Shown one piece after another: positions 25,101-36,688 of a DNA stretch of 64,000 nt. Position 1 is the first letter of the stretch. The number at the start of each line of letters is the position of its first letter. This stretch comes from Antennarius striatus (Eukaryota; Chordata; Actinopteri; Lophiiformes; Antennariidae). The stretch is taken from positions 15,797,001 to 15,861,000 of the forward strand of contig NC_090780.1 in NCBI RefSeq assembly GCF_040054535.1. The letters are read 5' to 3'. A program made the translations under genes and the position numbers. The notes under the pieces are model-generated. The model had not been told where the DNA came from. It saw only the letters and a list, made by a program, of their open reading frames with translations, and did not search any database.

Positions 25101-25628
25101 TTTTACTGCTATGCTACAGGCACTGCTTGTAAAAAAGCGGTAATGAAGTTTTTTTGTTATCTTTCTGTGTTACATTATAGTAAACTTCATGTGCACCCAG
25201 TAGCTTCTTAATGTTAAAGACATGAAACATAGCCACAAATATTTAATTTATGACAGAATTGAATCAAATAAAAGTTGATTCCATCTTCCAAGTAATGTCA
25301 GTAAATTTGTTGTATCTATTGCAGATGTGGGCCATCCTTATAGCTGTTATTGTGATCATCATCATCATCATTATTGGTAAGTATCAAACCTGTTGTTTAA
25401 GAAGCTGGTCTTTGAGAGCTTTTACAGGGCTGATCATGGTCTTTGATAGTATGTATAACCCAGTCTATACTTAATTCACAGAGAATTAAGTTTGATCTGG
25501 GTTGTTGGCATTTACACCCAGATGTACTCTATTTACATTACATTGTGATTGTTCATAGTATCACTTAGTGACTTCAATCTAAAAAGTTCTTGCCTACTTC
25601 TTTCACAGTTTGGTCTTTGAATTCATAA
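16107..25628 (+). CDS. vamp3: Vesicle-associated membrane protein 3 (cellubrevin), intact five-exon gene
   Basis: R-SNARE of endosomes and recycling vesicles; it pairs with target SNAREs in membrane fusion. Coding exons: 16107-16108 (AT), 21756-21834, 24454-24612, 25325-25376, 25609-25628, all with GT-AG junctions and a continuous 103-codon frame ending VWSLNS. Residues 1-14 are a variable N terminus. [12 protein letters not shown] (15-27) leads into the SNARE motif (about 28-80), with the central-layer Arg at 42 in VLERDQ, and [12 protein letters not shown] abuts the membrane. Residues 81-103 are the single C-terminal anchor, with a run of seven isoleucines. VAMP3 rather than VAMP2 is chosen for the short N terminus, the WKNCK, and per3 as neighbour. 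The start codon is split by intron 1 (5.6 kb). Introns hold LINE, SINE, hAT and Tc1 insertions. Human VAMP3 is 100 aa, so length fits. Confidence 0.95.
17042..17545 (-). mobile_element. non-LTR retrotransposon 3' fragment (C-terminal ORF2 text plus CATC tail)
   Basis: Minus-strand frames read [20 protein letters not shown] and [20 protein letters not shown] (17320-17090), and upstream of them [20 protein letters not shown] and [18 protein letters not shown] (17539-17351). These are the familiar C-terminal segments of a fish LINE ORF2. The frame is broken between them. A (CATC) run at 17043-17061 looks like the 3' tail. It lies in vamp3 intron 1, antisense to the gene. Confidence 0.8.
18635..19523 (-). 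mobile_element. hAT transposon remnant with BED zinc finger and exact 8-bp target duplication
   Basis: The element starts TAGTGTTGTCAG and ends CTGACAGCCCTA, which are inverted repeats. The 8-bp direct repeat ATATTTTT flanks it at 18627-18634 and 19524-19531. The minus frame 19342-19103 carries a BED-type finger: [20 protein letters not shown], then an HLNAKH end (C-x2-C...H-x4-H). The frame stops soon after, so only the N-terminal DNA-binding part of a transposase survives. It lies in vamp3 intron 1. Confidence 0.88.
20040..20877. mobile_element. non-autonomous hAT element with 8-bp target duplication
   Basis: 838 bp starting CAGCGGTTCCCAACC and ending GGCTGGGGACCACTG (inverted repeats with a few differences). 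The exact 8-bp duplication TTGTAAAG lies at 20032-20039 and 20878-20885. It includes the ACGAACCGGTTTCAT and GACCGGTACCG blocks seen near the ends of many vertebrate hAT MITEs. No transposase frame remains. Confidence 0.88.
21001..21062 (+). repeat. tRNA-like SINE/LINE head fragment
   Basis: GGTGGCACGGTGTCGCAGGA followed by GTCGCCTCATAGCAAGATGG and TTCCGGGTTCT. This is the common fish repeat with box A-like and box B-like text, cut off after about 60 bp. Confidence 0.6.
21325..21696 (-). mobile_element. tRNA-headed SINE, copy A
   Basis: On the minus strand the right end is a tRNA-like head with GTGGCTCAGTGG (box A) and GGTTCAATTCCCGC (box B). A body (GTGAGCTGACAGTGGGAGGT, then GCCTTGAGCAAGG-like text) follows, with a tail containing TTTCCCTTCAGGGATC at the left. 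The head has a short internal duplication (GGCAGTGGCTCAG twice). The insertion is absent at the matching place in vamp3 copies 2 and 3. Confidence 0.82.
22406..22762 (+). mobile_element. tRNA-headed SINE, copy B
   Basis: Starts GGCGGCAGTAACTCAGTCGG TAGAGCGGG, with box-B-like GATTCGATTCCCGC, then the same body as copy A (GTGGGAGGTGTCAGCTCACC, CGAGGCGCCCTTGAGCAAGG). It is in vamp3 intron 1, in the sense direction. The right-hand limit is approximate. Confidence 0.8.
23465..24328 (-). mobile_element. composite Tc1/mariner insertion with N-terminal Tc1 transposase
   Basis: TA flanks lie at 23463-23464 and 24329-24330. The right end (on the minus strand TACACTCCTCAAAAAAAGTA) is a Tc1-type terminus. 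The minus frame 24030 to about 23665 encodes the helix-turn-helix half of a Tc1 transposase ([20 protein letters not shown], then [20 protein letters not shown] and [14 protein letters not shown]). The DDE catalytic half is missing. In its place the left 180 bp starts CAGTGGTATGAAAAAGTTTG GGCACCCC, the terminus of a different mariner family. It lies in vamp3 intron 2. The same site in copy 3 (about 39050-39130) is empty. Confidence 0.82.
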
Positions 25629-26900
25629 AACGTCATCAAGAGGACAAGGAGTGGAGGAAATGAAGCCTACACAAATAACAAGGAAGACATCACATGATAC
25701 TTGTCTACTGAGCGCTACATCGTTTTCCTGTTCTGTGGGTTGACTTCATTCCTGGTCCTGATTTGTCCTTCATGTGTGTGGGTGTGTGCATGTCGGTATA
25801 TGTGTGTTCATATGTGTGTACCCATTTTCCTCAGTAAAAGATTTTGATATGAGATATTTATCCTTCATTACCATGTCATACATTAAACTTGTATTTGAGT
25901 GCCATAGCAATTGCCAAAGAAAATGGAATCAAGCATCTGAAAGGACTTGATAAATAACTAAATTAAAACGTAAAATGAAACTAGTCCTCAGTAACTGTAT
26001 GATAAAGCATATACAGTAAATATTTCAACCTCAGGACAAGGAAGTTGTAAAGGCTCCTCATCATATATTTACATTTTATATTTCTTAATGATATGTGTGC
26101 CAGGCAGAGAAATGTGCCTTAAAAATGTGCTGTTTTAGTTACTCGTTATCATTTTTGGTCAAAGCGTGACCCTTGGGCCGTTGACCACCCCCAGGTATTT
26201 TCTGAACATGACACATTTTACAGATTTACCGTATGGATTTTTTTCTGTCAGCAATGATAAGTGTCAGTTGTCTGCTACTCAAGGCTGATATAGCCAATTA
26301 TTTCGTTTTAATTTCTAGTTTATACACACATGAAGGTAAAAAAAATACTACAGTGAAGATATGTTTGAATCTTTAGTCAAGGCCGTGGCTCGATTGTTCA
26401 TCTTTCTTTTTTGACTGTCTGCAAACCAACTTTAAATGTTCCGGCTACCACCTACTGTATTGTGTTTATATGTTCTTTGTAAGCCAGGAATTGCAATTTA
26501 GCTTTATTTATCAGTTGTAGTTTCAAAGTTAATACCAATTTTTGGCCTTATAGGGCAGTCAATTTTTCTCTACTAATGTGTATTGTGCATCCCTATAACA
26601 TCATCATTATGGACTGTCCAGTTCAAAACATTTAATGTATAATACAGCTACTGTTAAAGTCTATTCCCCCGAACACACATCTGATGGTCTTTCTATTTAC
26701 ATGCCATTCCACTGTCAACTCGTAGAATGGCATGTAAATGGTATCACAAACGTTATATTACATTTTATCATCAATGCTAGTGCTGTTTTCGATTTTATCA
26801 TTTTAGTGATAATTTCATGGTTAAATTTGAACATGAGTTAGTAAAACTAAAAGAAGTAAAACCATGGCTTCAGGAAAAATGGGTCAGCTCAAGTGACCTG
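25629..26900 (+). other. vamp3: vamp3 3' UTR and downstream flank
   Basis: Follows the vamp3 stop. Sequence to about 26110 is conserved in inverted copy 2 (to 31612), and parts of it recur in copy 3 (42930-43050 and 43995-44180). It includes a GT-rich stretch near 25770-25815. No certain polyadenylation signal was identified. The rest holds only short chance frames. Confidence 0.5.
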
Positions 26901-26934
26901 ACTTATCTGCAAACAAATTTTTTCTATTTAATTT

Positions 26935-27310
26935 TTGAAAAACATTTTATTAACTGTTTTAATCCCTGAAGGTAAATACAGAATCCACTCTACACACAGG
27001 TTATTAGGTTCATATACAGTGTGTACAGGCCCGTAACACACAAATACACACGAGGGGCTTGTAGGCATGCAGGGAAGGGGAGGTAGAGTAGCATGCAGCT
27101 CCTTCATGGTGCGCCTCCATTGAGCAACTTGTAAAGGGGACGGTGCCTTGCTTAAGGGTGCCTCGGCAGGGCTCGGGAGGTGAGCTGACACCGCCCTCTG
27201 TCAGCTCACACTCCAAAGTGACTGGGTGAGAGTGGGAATTGAACCGCCAATCTTGAAACATTAGACGACCTGCTCAACCACCCGCTCTACCACTGAGCCA
27301 CTGCCACCCC
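26935..27310 (-). mobile_element. tRNA-headed SINE, copy C
   Basis: Same family as copies A and B. On the minus strand the head (GGCAGTGGCTCAGTGGTAGA GCGGG) begins at the right end, box B is GGTTCAATTCCCAC, and the body includes GTGAGCTGACAG. The tail text TTTACCTTCAGGGATTAAAA is at the left. Confidence 0.85.
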
Positions 27311-30300
27311 TAAATGTAGCTGATGTTCAATTAGTGAGATTAAGCAGAAGATTAAACTTTTCAAATGGAGGACATCGAAAACATAGCCACATCAGTGTGA
27401 TCATATATCACAAGCCAATAATATTGTGCCTTCTAGCTGATCTGAGCAACCAAAAAAAGTCTGCTTCCTTATTCACCTAAACTTCTGTTTAGGCACACAT
27501 CTAATCAATGCAAACTACTTTTTGAGTATATTTGTTTTTTCTTCCAGCAATATATTTTTGCAATCTATTTTATGTAGAACTAACCTTAAGTAGACTAAAT
27601 TATTTTTTGTATAGGTGCTCACTGCTGCTGAGCATCACACGTGCTTGAGAAGAGGAAATTTTTGTCTGGCTTTGACAGTGGGATAACATTGTAACACTGG
27701 ATGATTGCATTCCTGGCTCTTCTATCCTATATACACCTTAAACATTTGTTTTGTTTTGAATTTTCTTTAATCAGAATTGTTAGTGGTGCAAAATATTAGA
27801 ATAGTCCATCAAAAATATGTATCCTCAGTGCATGCATTACACTATGCTCAGAATGGAAAACTAAGTAGTACTGGAGCTTTAGACTTTTTGTAGTAAATAA
27901 CAAAACTGCAGCCTGCTAATTGTGTAGTAACTCTCAAGGCTCTCCAAATACTTTCATAGTTCAGCCTTTCTTTGGGAATCTCTTCAGAGTATTTCTTCCA
28001 TACCTGAAATTTGAAACCCACCAACTGTCTGTTCTTGCTCTGTATCTACTGGGAATCCAAGTGAAAACAAGTGCAATTCTACTCTGGCCTTTTTCCTTGA
28101 ATAAAACTAATTGAACTTAAATGACAAACCTGGATCGTATTATTTATTTGTTTGTTTCTTTTTACATCTATAACAATAAATGAAGGTTTCTCTTCTCAAG
28201 AGACAAGAGGGGAGGACAAACAACCAATGGATCACCCACACTGGTTTTTCTCTCCTGCATATCTGAACATCACTAGATTGGGTCTGCTCCAGTAAGTCCA
28301 AAACTTTGTAAACTAAAGTATGACTCCCATCAAAAAAACTGGGCTGGGCTGATTTAACCCTAATGTCAGGTGTGAAATACCCACCCACATGAGCATCACA
28401 ACCTGTCCCTCTCTGCCTTGGTCTAGCGGCTAGACCAATCTCAGCCTCTACTTGTCTGTACTGAGTCCCACAAAATTTCTGCACCTTTCTGTTATTATCC
28501 AAGTGTTCCTGCACTACCTAAGCGGACCACTCACGAGGGGGCTTAATTTAAAAAATCAAAGCTAGTTCCATATCAGGACTGTTGTGAACATACATGACTG
28601 AGATCAGTAGTGGGTCCACCTTTACTGACAAGGAATTGTTCTGTCAGTTTTGCTTACCACAACCTCACCAACCACTATAACCATGTTTTTCAGAATAATT
28701 TGACATCAACTCCGACGACTCCAAAAGACAGTACTTATCTAAGCTATCCTCCCTAAAGTAAGACAGAGTATTGATATGGGATTATAACACAAATTAACTG
28801 CATCAATGACAGTGGTACCACAATGATCTGAATGAGAAATATTCTGACATCCATCAGATCACCACAGGTGTTTGGTCAGCTGTAACTGTGGCTGTAAGCT
28901 AACTTTAATGGATTCACCAATCTCAGCTCCAAGCAACCTCACCAGCTCAGCAAGCTGGCCAGGAGATGATCCCCAAACGGAATTGGCCATGTTCTGAAGT
29001 GGGGGGTCTACATGTGAGAAGCATGGAGTGAATGGCAGGGGCATGACTACAGTATCACTAAGTCCCAGTAAGCTGCTCCTTTCCACAGTACAGTGGCATG
29101 GCTCCCCTTGACTCCCTGGTGTGGACTTTTACACAGGGTTATACATCAAAACACCTCTACACCCAAATATCACAGTGAAAATGGTAGCAATAGACTACAA
29201 AAACCACCACAAACCGAAAGTGACAGGATACAATCCAACAAAAACATCTGTAATATGACTTGAACAGATGCGCAGTCCTTTTAATAAGTTCATAAAGTAT
29301 AGATTCTCTTCATGCATTCCAAGCAGGAACGATGACACCAGCACACAAGGGGAGATAACCTCCTCTCAAGGAGCGCAGCAGTCGCAGTCTCTGTTTTCCG
29401 CTGAACAAACACCGGCTCGCACTGCTGCTCATGGTTAGTTGTAGCAACTCAGGATAAGTTGACCCACAGTTTAGCAGGGGCTAAATCAATGGAGTCCCGA
29501 TTTGACGAGTCACCATGACAACAGACAAGAAGTTCATGGACTTCACGACAGTCAAAGTACAGATTCTATGCATGTGAAGACTTTGAGTACATTTTTGCAA
29601 GAAAGAGGAACAGCACTCTGGCAGCAAAGAAGAGGGAGATGGTGTGGAAGTCAGTGTGTCAGTTTAAATGTAGTCTGCTGAAATCAAAATAAAATTACAG
29701 GGAAAATGGCTTGAATGGTAGTCTATTAATTTATTTTATTGAGGTGCAATCCCACAGGGTAGAAACACATGGCAGCAGCTGAGAATGAAGTATAAAAACA
29801 TTGTTCACGCAGGTCAGACTATTCCATCATCCCAAGGGAGTACCTCCTTTTTTTCATTATGTTTGATTTCAAAATCCAAATTTGGACCCAAACGCAGGAC
29901 ACTGGCAGAGAAGTTTTCTCCATATTTTATTCAGGCAACACAAAAATCTGGGAAACACAAGAAGTCTCAAGAAAGAATTCCAAAAACCTGGAGACAAGGG
30001 CATGAGTATAAAACAGTCTGGCACAGAACCAAAAGAGCCAGGTTTAAAAAGCCTCAGGCTAATCAGCCTGATCAAGGCCGGGTGTTGAGAAGAACCACTG
30101 GTGTGGAGACGGGGCTCTACCCGCGTGTTCGGCCGCTCCTCCTGCCACACCCCAGCACAGCAGAGCAAGAGATCACCAACAACAAACCGTGACAGTTTGA
30201 TATTGTACAGTAAATATCAAGTGGCCATTCGACTGCTCACTTGTTTTATCACCAACCTAGTGCTCTTTTCACACACATAAAGGTGCTCTCATTTATACCA

Positions 30301-30425
30301 ACATTTGTTAAAAAAAGAAACCTATTTAAAGTTTCTAATTTTATTTAAATAAAAGAGTATATTGGCATATGCACGTTACAAAAACTGTTCACAAAAAAAT
30401 ATTCAAACCCATGCATGCATTAGTG
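27311..30425. other. intergenic DNA between vamp3 and its inverted copy; no gene recognised
   Basis: About 3.1 kb. Minus frames at 28514-28140 (124 codons) and 29086-28859 (75 codons) have no similarity that I know. Part of 28140-29700 reads like decayed transposon coding text, for example a Myb/SANT-like stretch near 29600. A block at 29870-30190 ends AACAAACCGTGACAG and resembles a fish DNA-transposon end. None of this is certain. Confidence 0.35.
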
Positions 30426-30429
30426 GAGT

Positions 30430-30530
30430 TGCAGCCCTCTTATGAGGCTGATGTACACATAAAAATAACACAGAAGACAATATTTTTTTTCAGACCATTT
30501 ACAGAATTAAAAAATATATACACGCTGCTG
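30430..30530 (-). repeat. inverted copy of a tract upstream of vamp3
   Basis: On the minus strand this reads GGAGCAGCAG, then TTTTTTAATTCTGTAAATG, then CATCAGCCTCATAAGAGGG and TTGCAACTC. That closely matches 15281-15378 on the plus strand, about 0.6 kb upstream of vamp3 exon 1. Confidence 0.6.
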
Positions 30531-30556
30531 CTCCTGTAGCTGAAGTATGTTGTTGC

Positions 30557-31617
30557 CAGTGACGTGCGGTGAGGTTCATGGCTGGTGAGGCACTGACTTC
30601 ATCATAATCAGATTTACAAACATATGAACCTACAGTGAAGCTTAGTCATCATTTAATTAGCAACAGTGAGTGGGTTATGTTTAAAGTCTCACAGCACAAT
30701 TATTTACACATACAAACTGTGAAACATAAACACATTTGATTAAAAAAACATTATGTTGTTAACTATGTTTGTTTATGTGTTGTGTTTATATATAAATGAA
30801 GTCCATGCTCAGCTCCTCCTGAACAAAAGCATCGATAACTTGTTTGTAGGAATTTTCCTTATCTTCCTTCAGTTTTAAAAGGCTGTCTCATTCGAGATCA
30901 CTGCCAGTGAAGAAAGTCATCCTTGATCATACATCCTTGAGTCGTGTTCCGACGGTATGTTTCCAGTCTTTTCAGTACTGAGAATGACCGCTCCACCGAG
31001 GCTATGGTAGCTGGAACAGTCATCACTAGTTGGAGCAACATGCTGCCAATAGATTGTAGCTGGCTGTCACTTATTCTGCGGCCAAGGAGTCCCAAGTAGA
31101 ATCATTGGGATGAACAGCGCCCCCTACCATGTGGCAGGAGAATTGTGTGCCTCATTTGGTGCCTCTTCCCAACCATTTTAGGATCGCTCAACCCAAGAAA
31201 GACGTTACACATACAGTTGTTGACCGAAAAAAAAACTGTACATTATATACATTAGCTAAACTATCGAAATTTAGTTCAAATAACAAACATGTTTGAACAT
31301 TTTAATAGCAGCATGTGGAGAGATAGCATTACGGTCTCACTGTATAGCATACCAGCACAGCTAGCCGAGCATTGCACAATCCATGATGAGGGTCGGCTGG
31401 CTGGTGCCTCACCACAGGTCTCTTGTCAGTATTTCAGTGGTGAATGTGAAAATTCAGCGATTCTGAGTAAAAATAATCTAAAATTGGTGACGTTAAACGG
31501 AAAAGAACTTTATAATACACATCACTAAATGAATATAACCATTTCATTTATTTCTTCCATTTTCCTTTTTTTTTCATGTTGGCAGACGAGACCGTGCCTC
31601 CCTTGATATTGTCACTG
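30557..31617 (-). mobile_element. hAT transposon remnant with C-terminal dimerisation motif
   Basis: Left end CAGTGACGTGCGGTGAGG; right end read on the minus strand CAGTGACAATATCAAGGGAG. The minus frame 31095-30898 contains TVPATIASVERSFSVLKRLE and YRRNTTQ, the hAT C-terminal dimerisation motif. The rest of the transposase is missing. A short relative with the same left end lies at 37699-38113. I could not find a clean 8-bp target duplication. Confidence 0.75.
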
Positions 31618-34600
31618 CCTGGCACACAAATTAATGATTAAGAAATATAAATCGTAAATATATGATGAGGAGCATTTTTTACGTTTTAATTTAGTTATTT
31701 ATCAAGTCCTTTCAGATGCTTGATTCCATTTTCTTTGCCAATTGCTATGGCTTTCAAATACAAGTTTAATGTATGGTATGACGTTGTAGTGAAGGGTATA
31801 TATCTCATCAAAAATTTTTACTGAGGAAAATGGGTACACACATATGCACACACATATACCAACATGCACACACCCGCACAACCCAAAGAACAGGGAAAAC
31901 GATGTGGCGTTCAGTAGCCAAATGTCATGTGATGTCTTCCTTGTTATTTGTGTAGGCTGCTCCTCTCCTTCGTTTCCTCCACTCCTTGTCCTCTTGATGA
32001 CGTTTTATGAATTCAAAGACCAAACCGTGAAAGAAGTAGGCAAGAACTTTTTAGATTGAAGTCACTAAGTGCTACTATGAACACATCAAAATGTATTGTA
32101 ACTACTATAGTACATCTGGGTGTAAATGCCAACAACCCAGATCAAACTTAATTCTCTGTGAATTAAGTATAGACTGGGTTATACTTACTATCAAAGGCGA
32201 TGATCAGCCCTGTTAAAAAACTCTCAAAGACCAGCTTCTTAAACAACAGGTTTGATACTTACCAATAATGATGATGGTGATCACAATGACTGCTATAACG
32301 TGCTCCACCTCTGTAATAGATACAACAAATTCACTCACATTACTTGGAAGATGGAATCAGCTTTTATTTGATTCAATTCTGTCCTAATTTGAATATTTGT
32401 GGGCAGTGGTGGACAGACAGTCTTACATAACCAGAAATCATGATAATATTTATCATAAAAGATAATTATATTTTAATGGATTTTCTTAAAATAAATATAT
32501 TCAAATATATGTATAAATTAAATATATAATTATACATTGGGATATAATATGACATAGGCCAACACTGGGTCAGTGTTCGATTTTTAGTTTAGAGAGGTTT
32601 TATCCAATCAGAATTCAGCTAGCTTGTGTTGCGAGGTTGAATGAAATCTGCCCAGGACCTTCAAAATCAAGAATGCAGGTCTCCTTGCACTGTGATTGAA
32701 CGGGAACACATGGTTAATAGATAGATGCGATAGCCAATCAGATGACGAGTTGCACTTCTAAGACTTGCTAGCTAGCCCATGCTGTCCTAATATGTACGTG
32801 TCCTGCGACTGGATACTCACTCTGAGAAGGCGGCGATATGCAGATGCTATTAAAGCGAAGTTCTAGTGAGACGAGGGTCTGGTCTCTGAACGAGCTAACC
32901 TGTTCTAGTTGACCTGCTATAGCTAACCTGAACTTGATAACCTTTTCTAGCTAACGGAGTGTTCTTGAGGAAAGAAAGGACAATGGATTTTGTGTTTAAA
33001 TAAGCCATTTCACCATTCGGTGAGTACAAGCATTTCATAGTTAATGTTCTTCTAATTCAATTTTATTTATATCAAATCAATTATGACGAAATAAAATGAC
33101 AAATATTCTAAAAATGAAAAAAATCTTGCTCTTCTTTAATGTGTGTAAATAATGTGATGCACTTGCGCAGCTGTGTGATTGAAGTGGAAATACACAGAGA
33201 CTTGTGTCCCTGCTGGAAAATAGCCTTCTTGATACATGATAGAGGTGATGCAACATCTAGTAGTGTGTTAGCGTATGTCTGTATTTTGTTTCCAAGCTCA
33301 TGTCAGAAATGATTGCCATTTCGGTCAGTTTTGTTCTGTGACGTAGTTGTGTGACGCCTGTAAAAGCGGTGGCCGCAGGGTTCTTTGTGCCAGTGATTAT
33401 AAAAGGAATTGGGCTGATGCCAGTTTTTGTCCCATTTGAGAGAAGTTATAAACACCTCAGTCCTGAACGCTACATTGGTGGCAGCGGTGGGAGCCGTTTA
33501 CAGTATTGTGGGATGTATTTATTCACGTTTGACTAAAGAGAACACCACTGAAGGCCCAGGTATGAAATGGCCGGCCCGCCACTGTTTGTGGCTGTTTCAT
33601 GTCAAGAAGCTACTGGGTGCACATGAAGTTTACTGTAATGTAACATAGAAAGATTGTTTTAAAAACCGCTTCTTTACAAGCAGTGCCTGTAACAAAGCAG
33701 TAAATAATGCTGCTGTCTCCAACACCTCGCCATCAATTCAATTATGTCAAGCTTATGTGCAGAAGTTCTGTTTCTTAGTTCAACAGCCAGATTGATTGTG
33801 TTTAATTTAAAAGCTGCACCATATGGCTTTCTATACACATGTTTTCCACCATAAGGGGTGTGCATACTGTGCAAAATGTTTGTACAAACCACATTCAAAC
33901 TACAGTGTGTCTTCTTCTATCTCTTCAACCCTGTTGCCTCGCTCCTGTACTTCCTTCCTGCCCCTGGAGGCCTTTGGACTGTAAAAATCTGTATTTAAGC
34001 CTTTATATATTATTTTTTAAGCTTAGGGTTGAAAGTGCGTTAAAAAAAAGCAGAGACTTATATGCCACAATTTATGTTTATCAAAACCAATTTGATCCAT
34101 AGGATTTACTAGTGAGGGACCTCTAGTATGGAGACAAATTCTAGCACTTTATATTTAAAGGGTGTAAACCAGGTTCTTTTTTTATGGACATTAGTCTTTA
34201 GGCACCTTGCAGTTCTCCCACCGGTACTTCCGCATCAGCTTATCAGCACTAGTCTCAAACTGGGAGGCTCCAGCCTGCAGTGCTTCTGCTCGATCATCAA
34301 GTTCAGACAGTTTCTGGTCCCGCTCCAGTACTTTTCCGACATTAACACGTATAATATCCACCACCTATGAAACAAAACAAAAAACATAAATGGCACAACA
34401 CTTTGTTAAAGCTGATTATTATCAACATATTTGCTCATTGTATCGGATTTCAATGTTTCTGACATTGAAGATCAGGCAATTGTTAAAAACAGATTAATTA
34501 CAATTTTTACCACTTCAATATATATATTGTACATATAGAATGATGACATCAATGTGATGTCTATTGTTTTTATTAGCTAAACAAAAAACAATGGACATCA

Positions 34601-36425
34601 CACGTCACAAAGTACAAGAACTTTGTGGACATAATACCACAGAATAAACATAACTTATGAGGTCTACTGATCTACAAACCCTTCTGTAGCACCTCCTCTA
34701 AAAAATCTGCAGGGTGGAGAGAGCGGGAGAGCTGTGTGTAGGCCCATAGACCTTATGTAACCCTTTTGATTATGTAATCTTCTGACAGCCAATCAGAGGC
34801 TTTGAGTGATGCTAATGTTTAAGTTCTGAGCCGGAGGAGCAATCATGATCGCCATAAGTGAAAAAGAGAGATAGATTATCATTGTCAATGAAGAGTTAAA
34901 CCACACAATGAGCCAGACTTTGCATTCTTTTTTTCCTGGTGGCCTTACTGAGATAGTTTTGAGTATCATTGAAACTGGGGAAGAAATGGTCTTCACTGAA
35001 TATTCTCTGACATGTGAAATGACATGTGGAGGAAGATCTATTGATTTTACAATGTGGTAATTCAAATGCTGCTTCCAATGGTTATGTAAGTCTCTGCTAG
35101 AGTCATTTAGCAGACGCTTTTATTCAAAAAGCCACTTACAGACCCTTTATAATTTCATAAATATTTCATCTCACTTTTAAATTCGATGAATATATATAGT
35201 ATAGCAAAAAGGATTTGCAAATCATTATGTTTTTATGTTTGAAGGAGCTCTCCAACTCTTTGTAACCTGGGCTGTAAGAGTCCAGTATCCTCTTAAGTTG
35301 CGATGGACTGTATTATGGTGCAGAGTTAAATGGTCTCTTATTCAAATGCTGTAAATAATAAATATATAAGTAGACATATTTCTCATGTTAGGGCATACAC
35401 GAACTGTAAATGTATTTGTGGGATTTGGTGAATGTCGGAAAGTCTGAAAATAAATACAGTAGTACCTCCACATACGAGTTTAATCTGTTCTGTGACTCAG
35501 CTTGTAAGTTAAGCAATATTTCCCCATTTAAAAAAGGTAAACTAATTTTTAATCCTTTGTTAGTGTCCCAAGGCACAGCTCATTTCCCAGATTATGCTCG
35601 TATGTTGAACAAAAATATGGACAGCGCAACGGCTTGTATCTCAAATGACATGTATGATGAGCAGCTTGTATCTTGAGGCGCTACTGTATATGGCACTTTA
35701 ATTGGGTTTTAGACAAAAATCTGAAATATATCTTACTTCATCTACTTCGGCCTTGGTCTGTTACAGGCACCAGTTGCTAAACACTGCACCAGAATGTTCT
35801 GCACCAATGGCTGACCTGATGAAATAATGAAAGTCGTCTATGCATTGGTCACTTACGCATAGACGACAAATGTCTGTTCTTGGTCATTACCAAACAGCAA
35901 AACAAATTTCCAAAAATATACTGTTGTCACATACATTTATGTATTAAAATACATACAACAAATTAACTGGTGATTATCGATCGTTGACTTTATAAGTTAA
36001 CAGAAGGAAACACTGTAGTGGAGTAAACAGTCTGAATTTTAGTTTTCATCAACTTAGCTTAGAAAACTTGTGGTAGAAACATAATCGACTTACATTGTAA
36101 AAAGAAAAATAAGTGAAAGTCAATGTCGTCTCTTGTGTCTTGTAATCTTGAGTTTTGGTGCCTGTTAAGTCGAAACCGTTAGTGCTGTTGGTTGTTGTGC
36201 TGCCTTCTGGTACTGTAGGAAAGAGGATAAGTATTGATACTTGGTGTAAAATAGCTACCAAATAAGCTGGGAAAATAGCATGTTTTTGTGATTATTGATT
36301 TTATGACAATGTAGATTTTATGCTATTTCTCCAAAAATTAATATTAAAAAATATATTTTAAGATTATAAATTATAAAATAATTTTAAATAATCTCTATTA
36401 TTCCCATTTTCCTGAAAAGAATACA
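31612..36425 (-). pseudogene. vamp3 copy 2: inverted, intron-containing, inactivated
   Basis: A minus-strand duplicate of vamp3 carrying 5' flank, all five exons and 3' UTR. Exons: about 36225-36094 (5' UTR and AT), 35815-35737, 34364-34206, 32310-32263, 32024-32005. Visible lesions: a CAA-to-TAA stop after about 18 codons in exon 2; a 1-nt deletion and in-frame TAG in exon 4; and the exon 5 acceptor changed from AG to GG. Exon 3, the SNARE motif, stays open across all 53 codons with several substitutions (for example Arg for Trp in KYRWENCK). Intron 1 is only about 0.28 kb because roughly 5 kb present in the intact gene is missing. Retained introns and flanks show a DNA duplication, not a retrocopy. 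Confidence 0.9.
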
Positions 36426-36610
36426 GTAATCCTTGGCTTATTTGCGCTTAAAGATGCTCGGCTTCACTACATTGAGGATTTGTAGTAGATAGTTATGTGA
36501 TACCGTTTACGCATGCTATTGGCTGACAGCCTCCATGTGTGAGTTCCGAGACTCATTGAATTGCTTATCTGTTCGTATCCGTGCCAGTCTTCAGAAAAAA
36601 AAAAGAATCT
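36425..36610. mobile_element. Tigger-like MITE fragment between vamp3 copies 2 and 3
   Basis: CAGTAATCCTTGGCTTATTT GCGC, then TTATGTGATACCGTTTACGC ATGCTATTGG. The order of motifs parallels the 6659-6986 MITE (GTCATGTGATACAGTACGCG CATTCTATTG), so it is probably a related element. The right end is not clear. Confidence 0.5.
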
Positions 36611-36688
36611 AGATTTTTGCTAGCAGTAAAGCATTAGTTTGAAGTATCAAGTTCATTGCTGAATTGTCTCAGAGATTTTAAATGAGTA

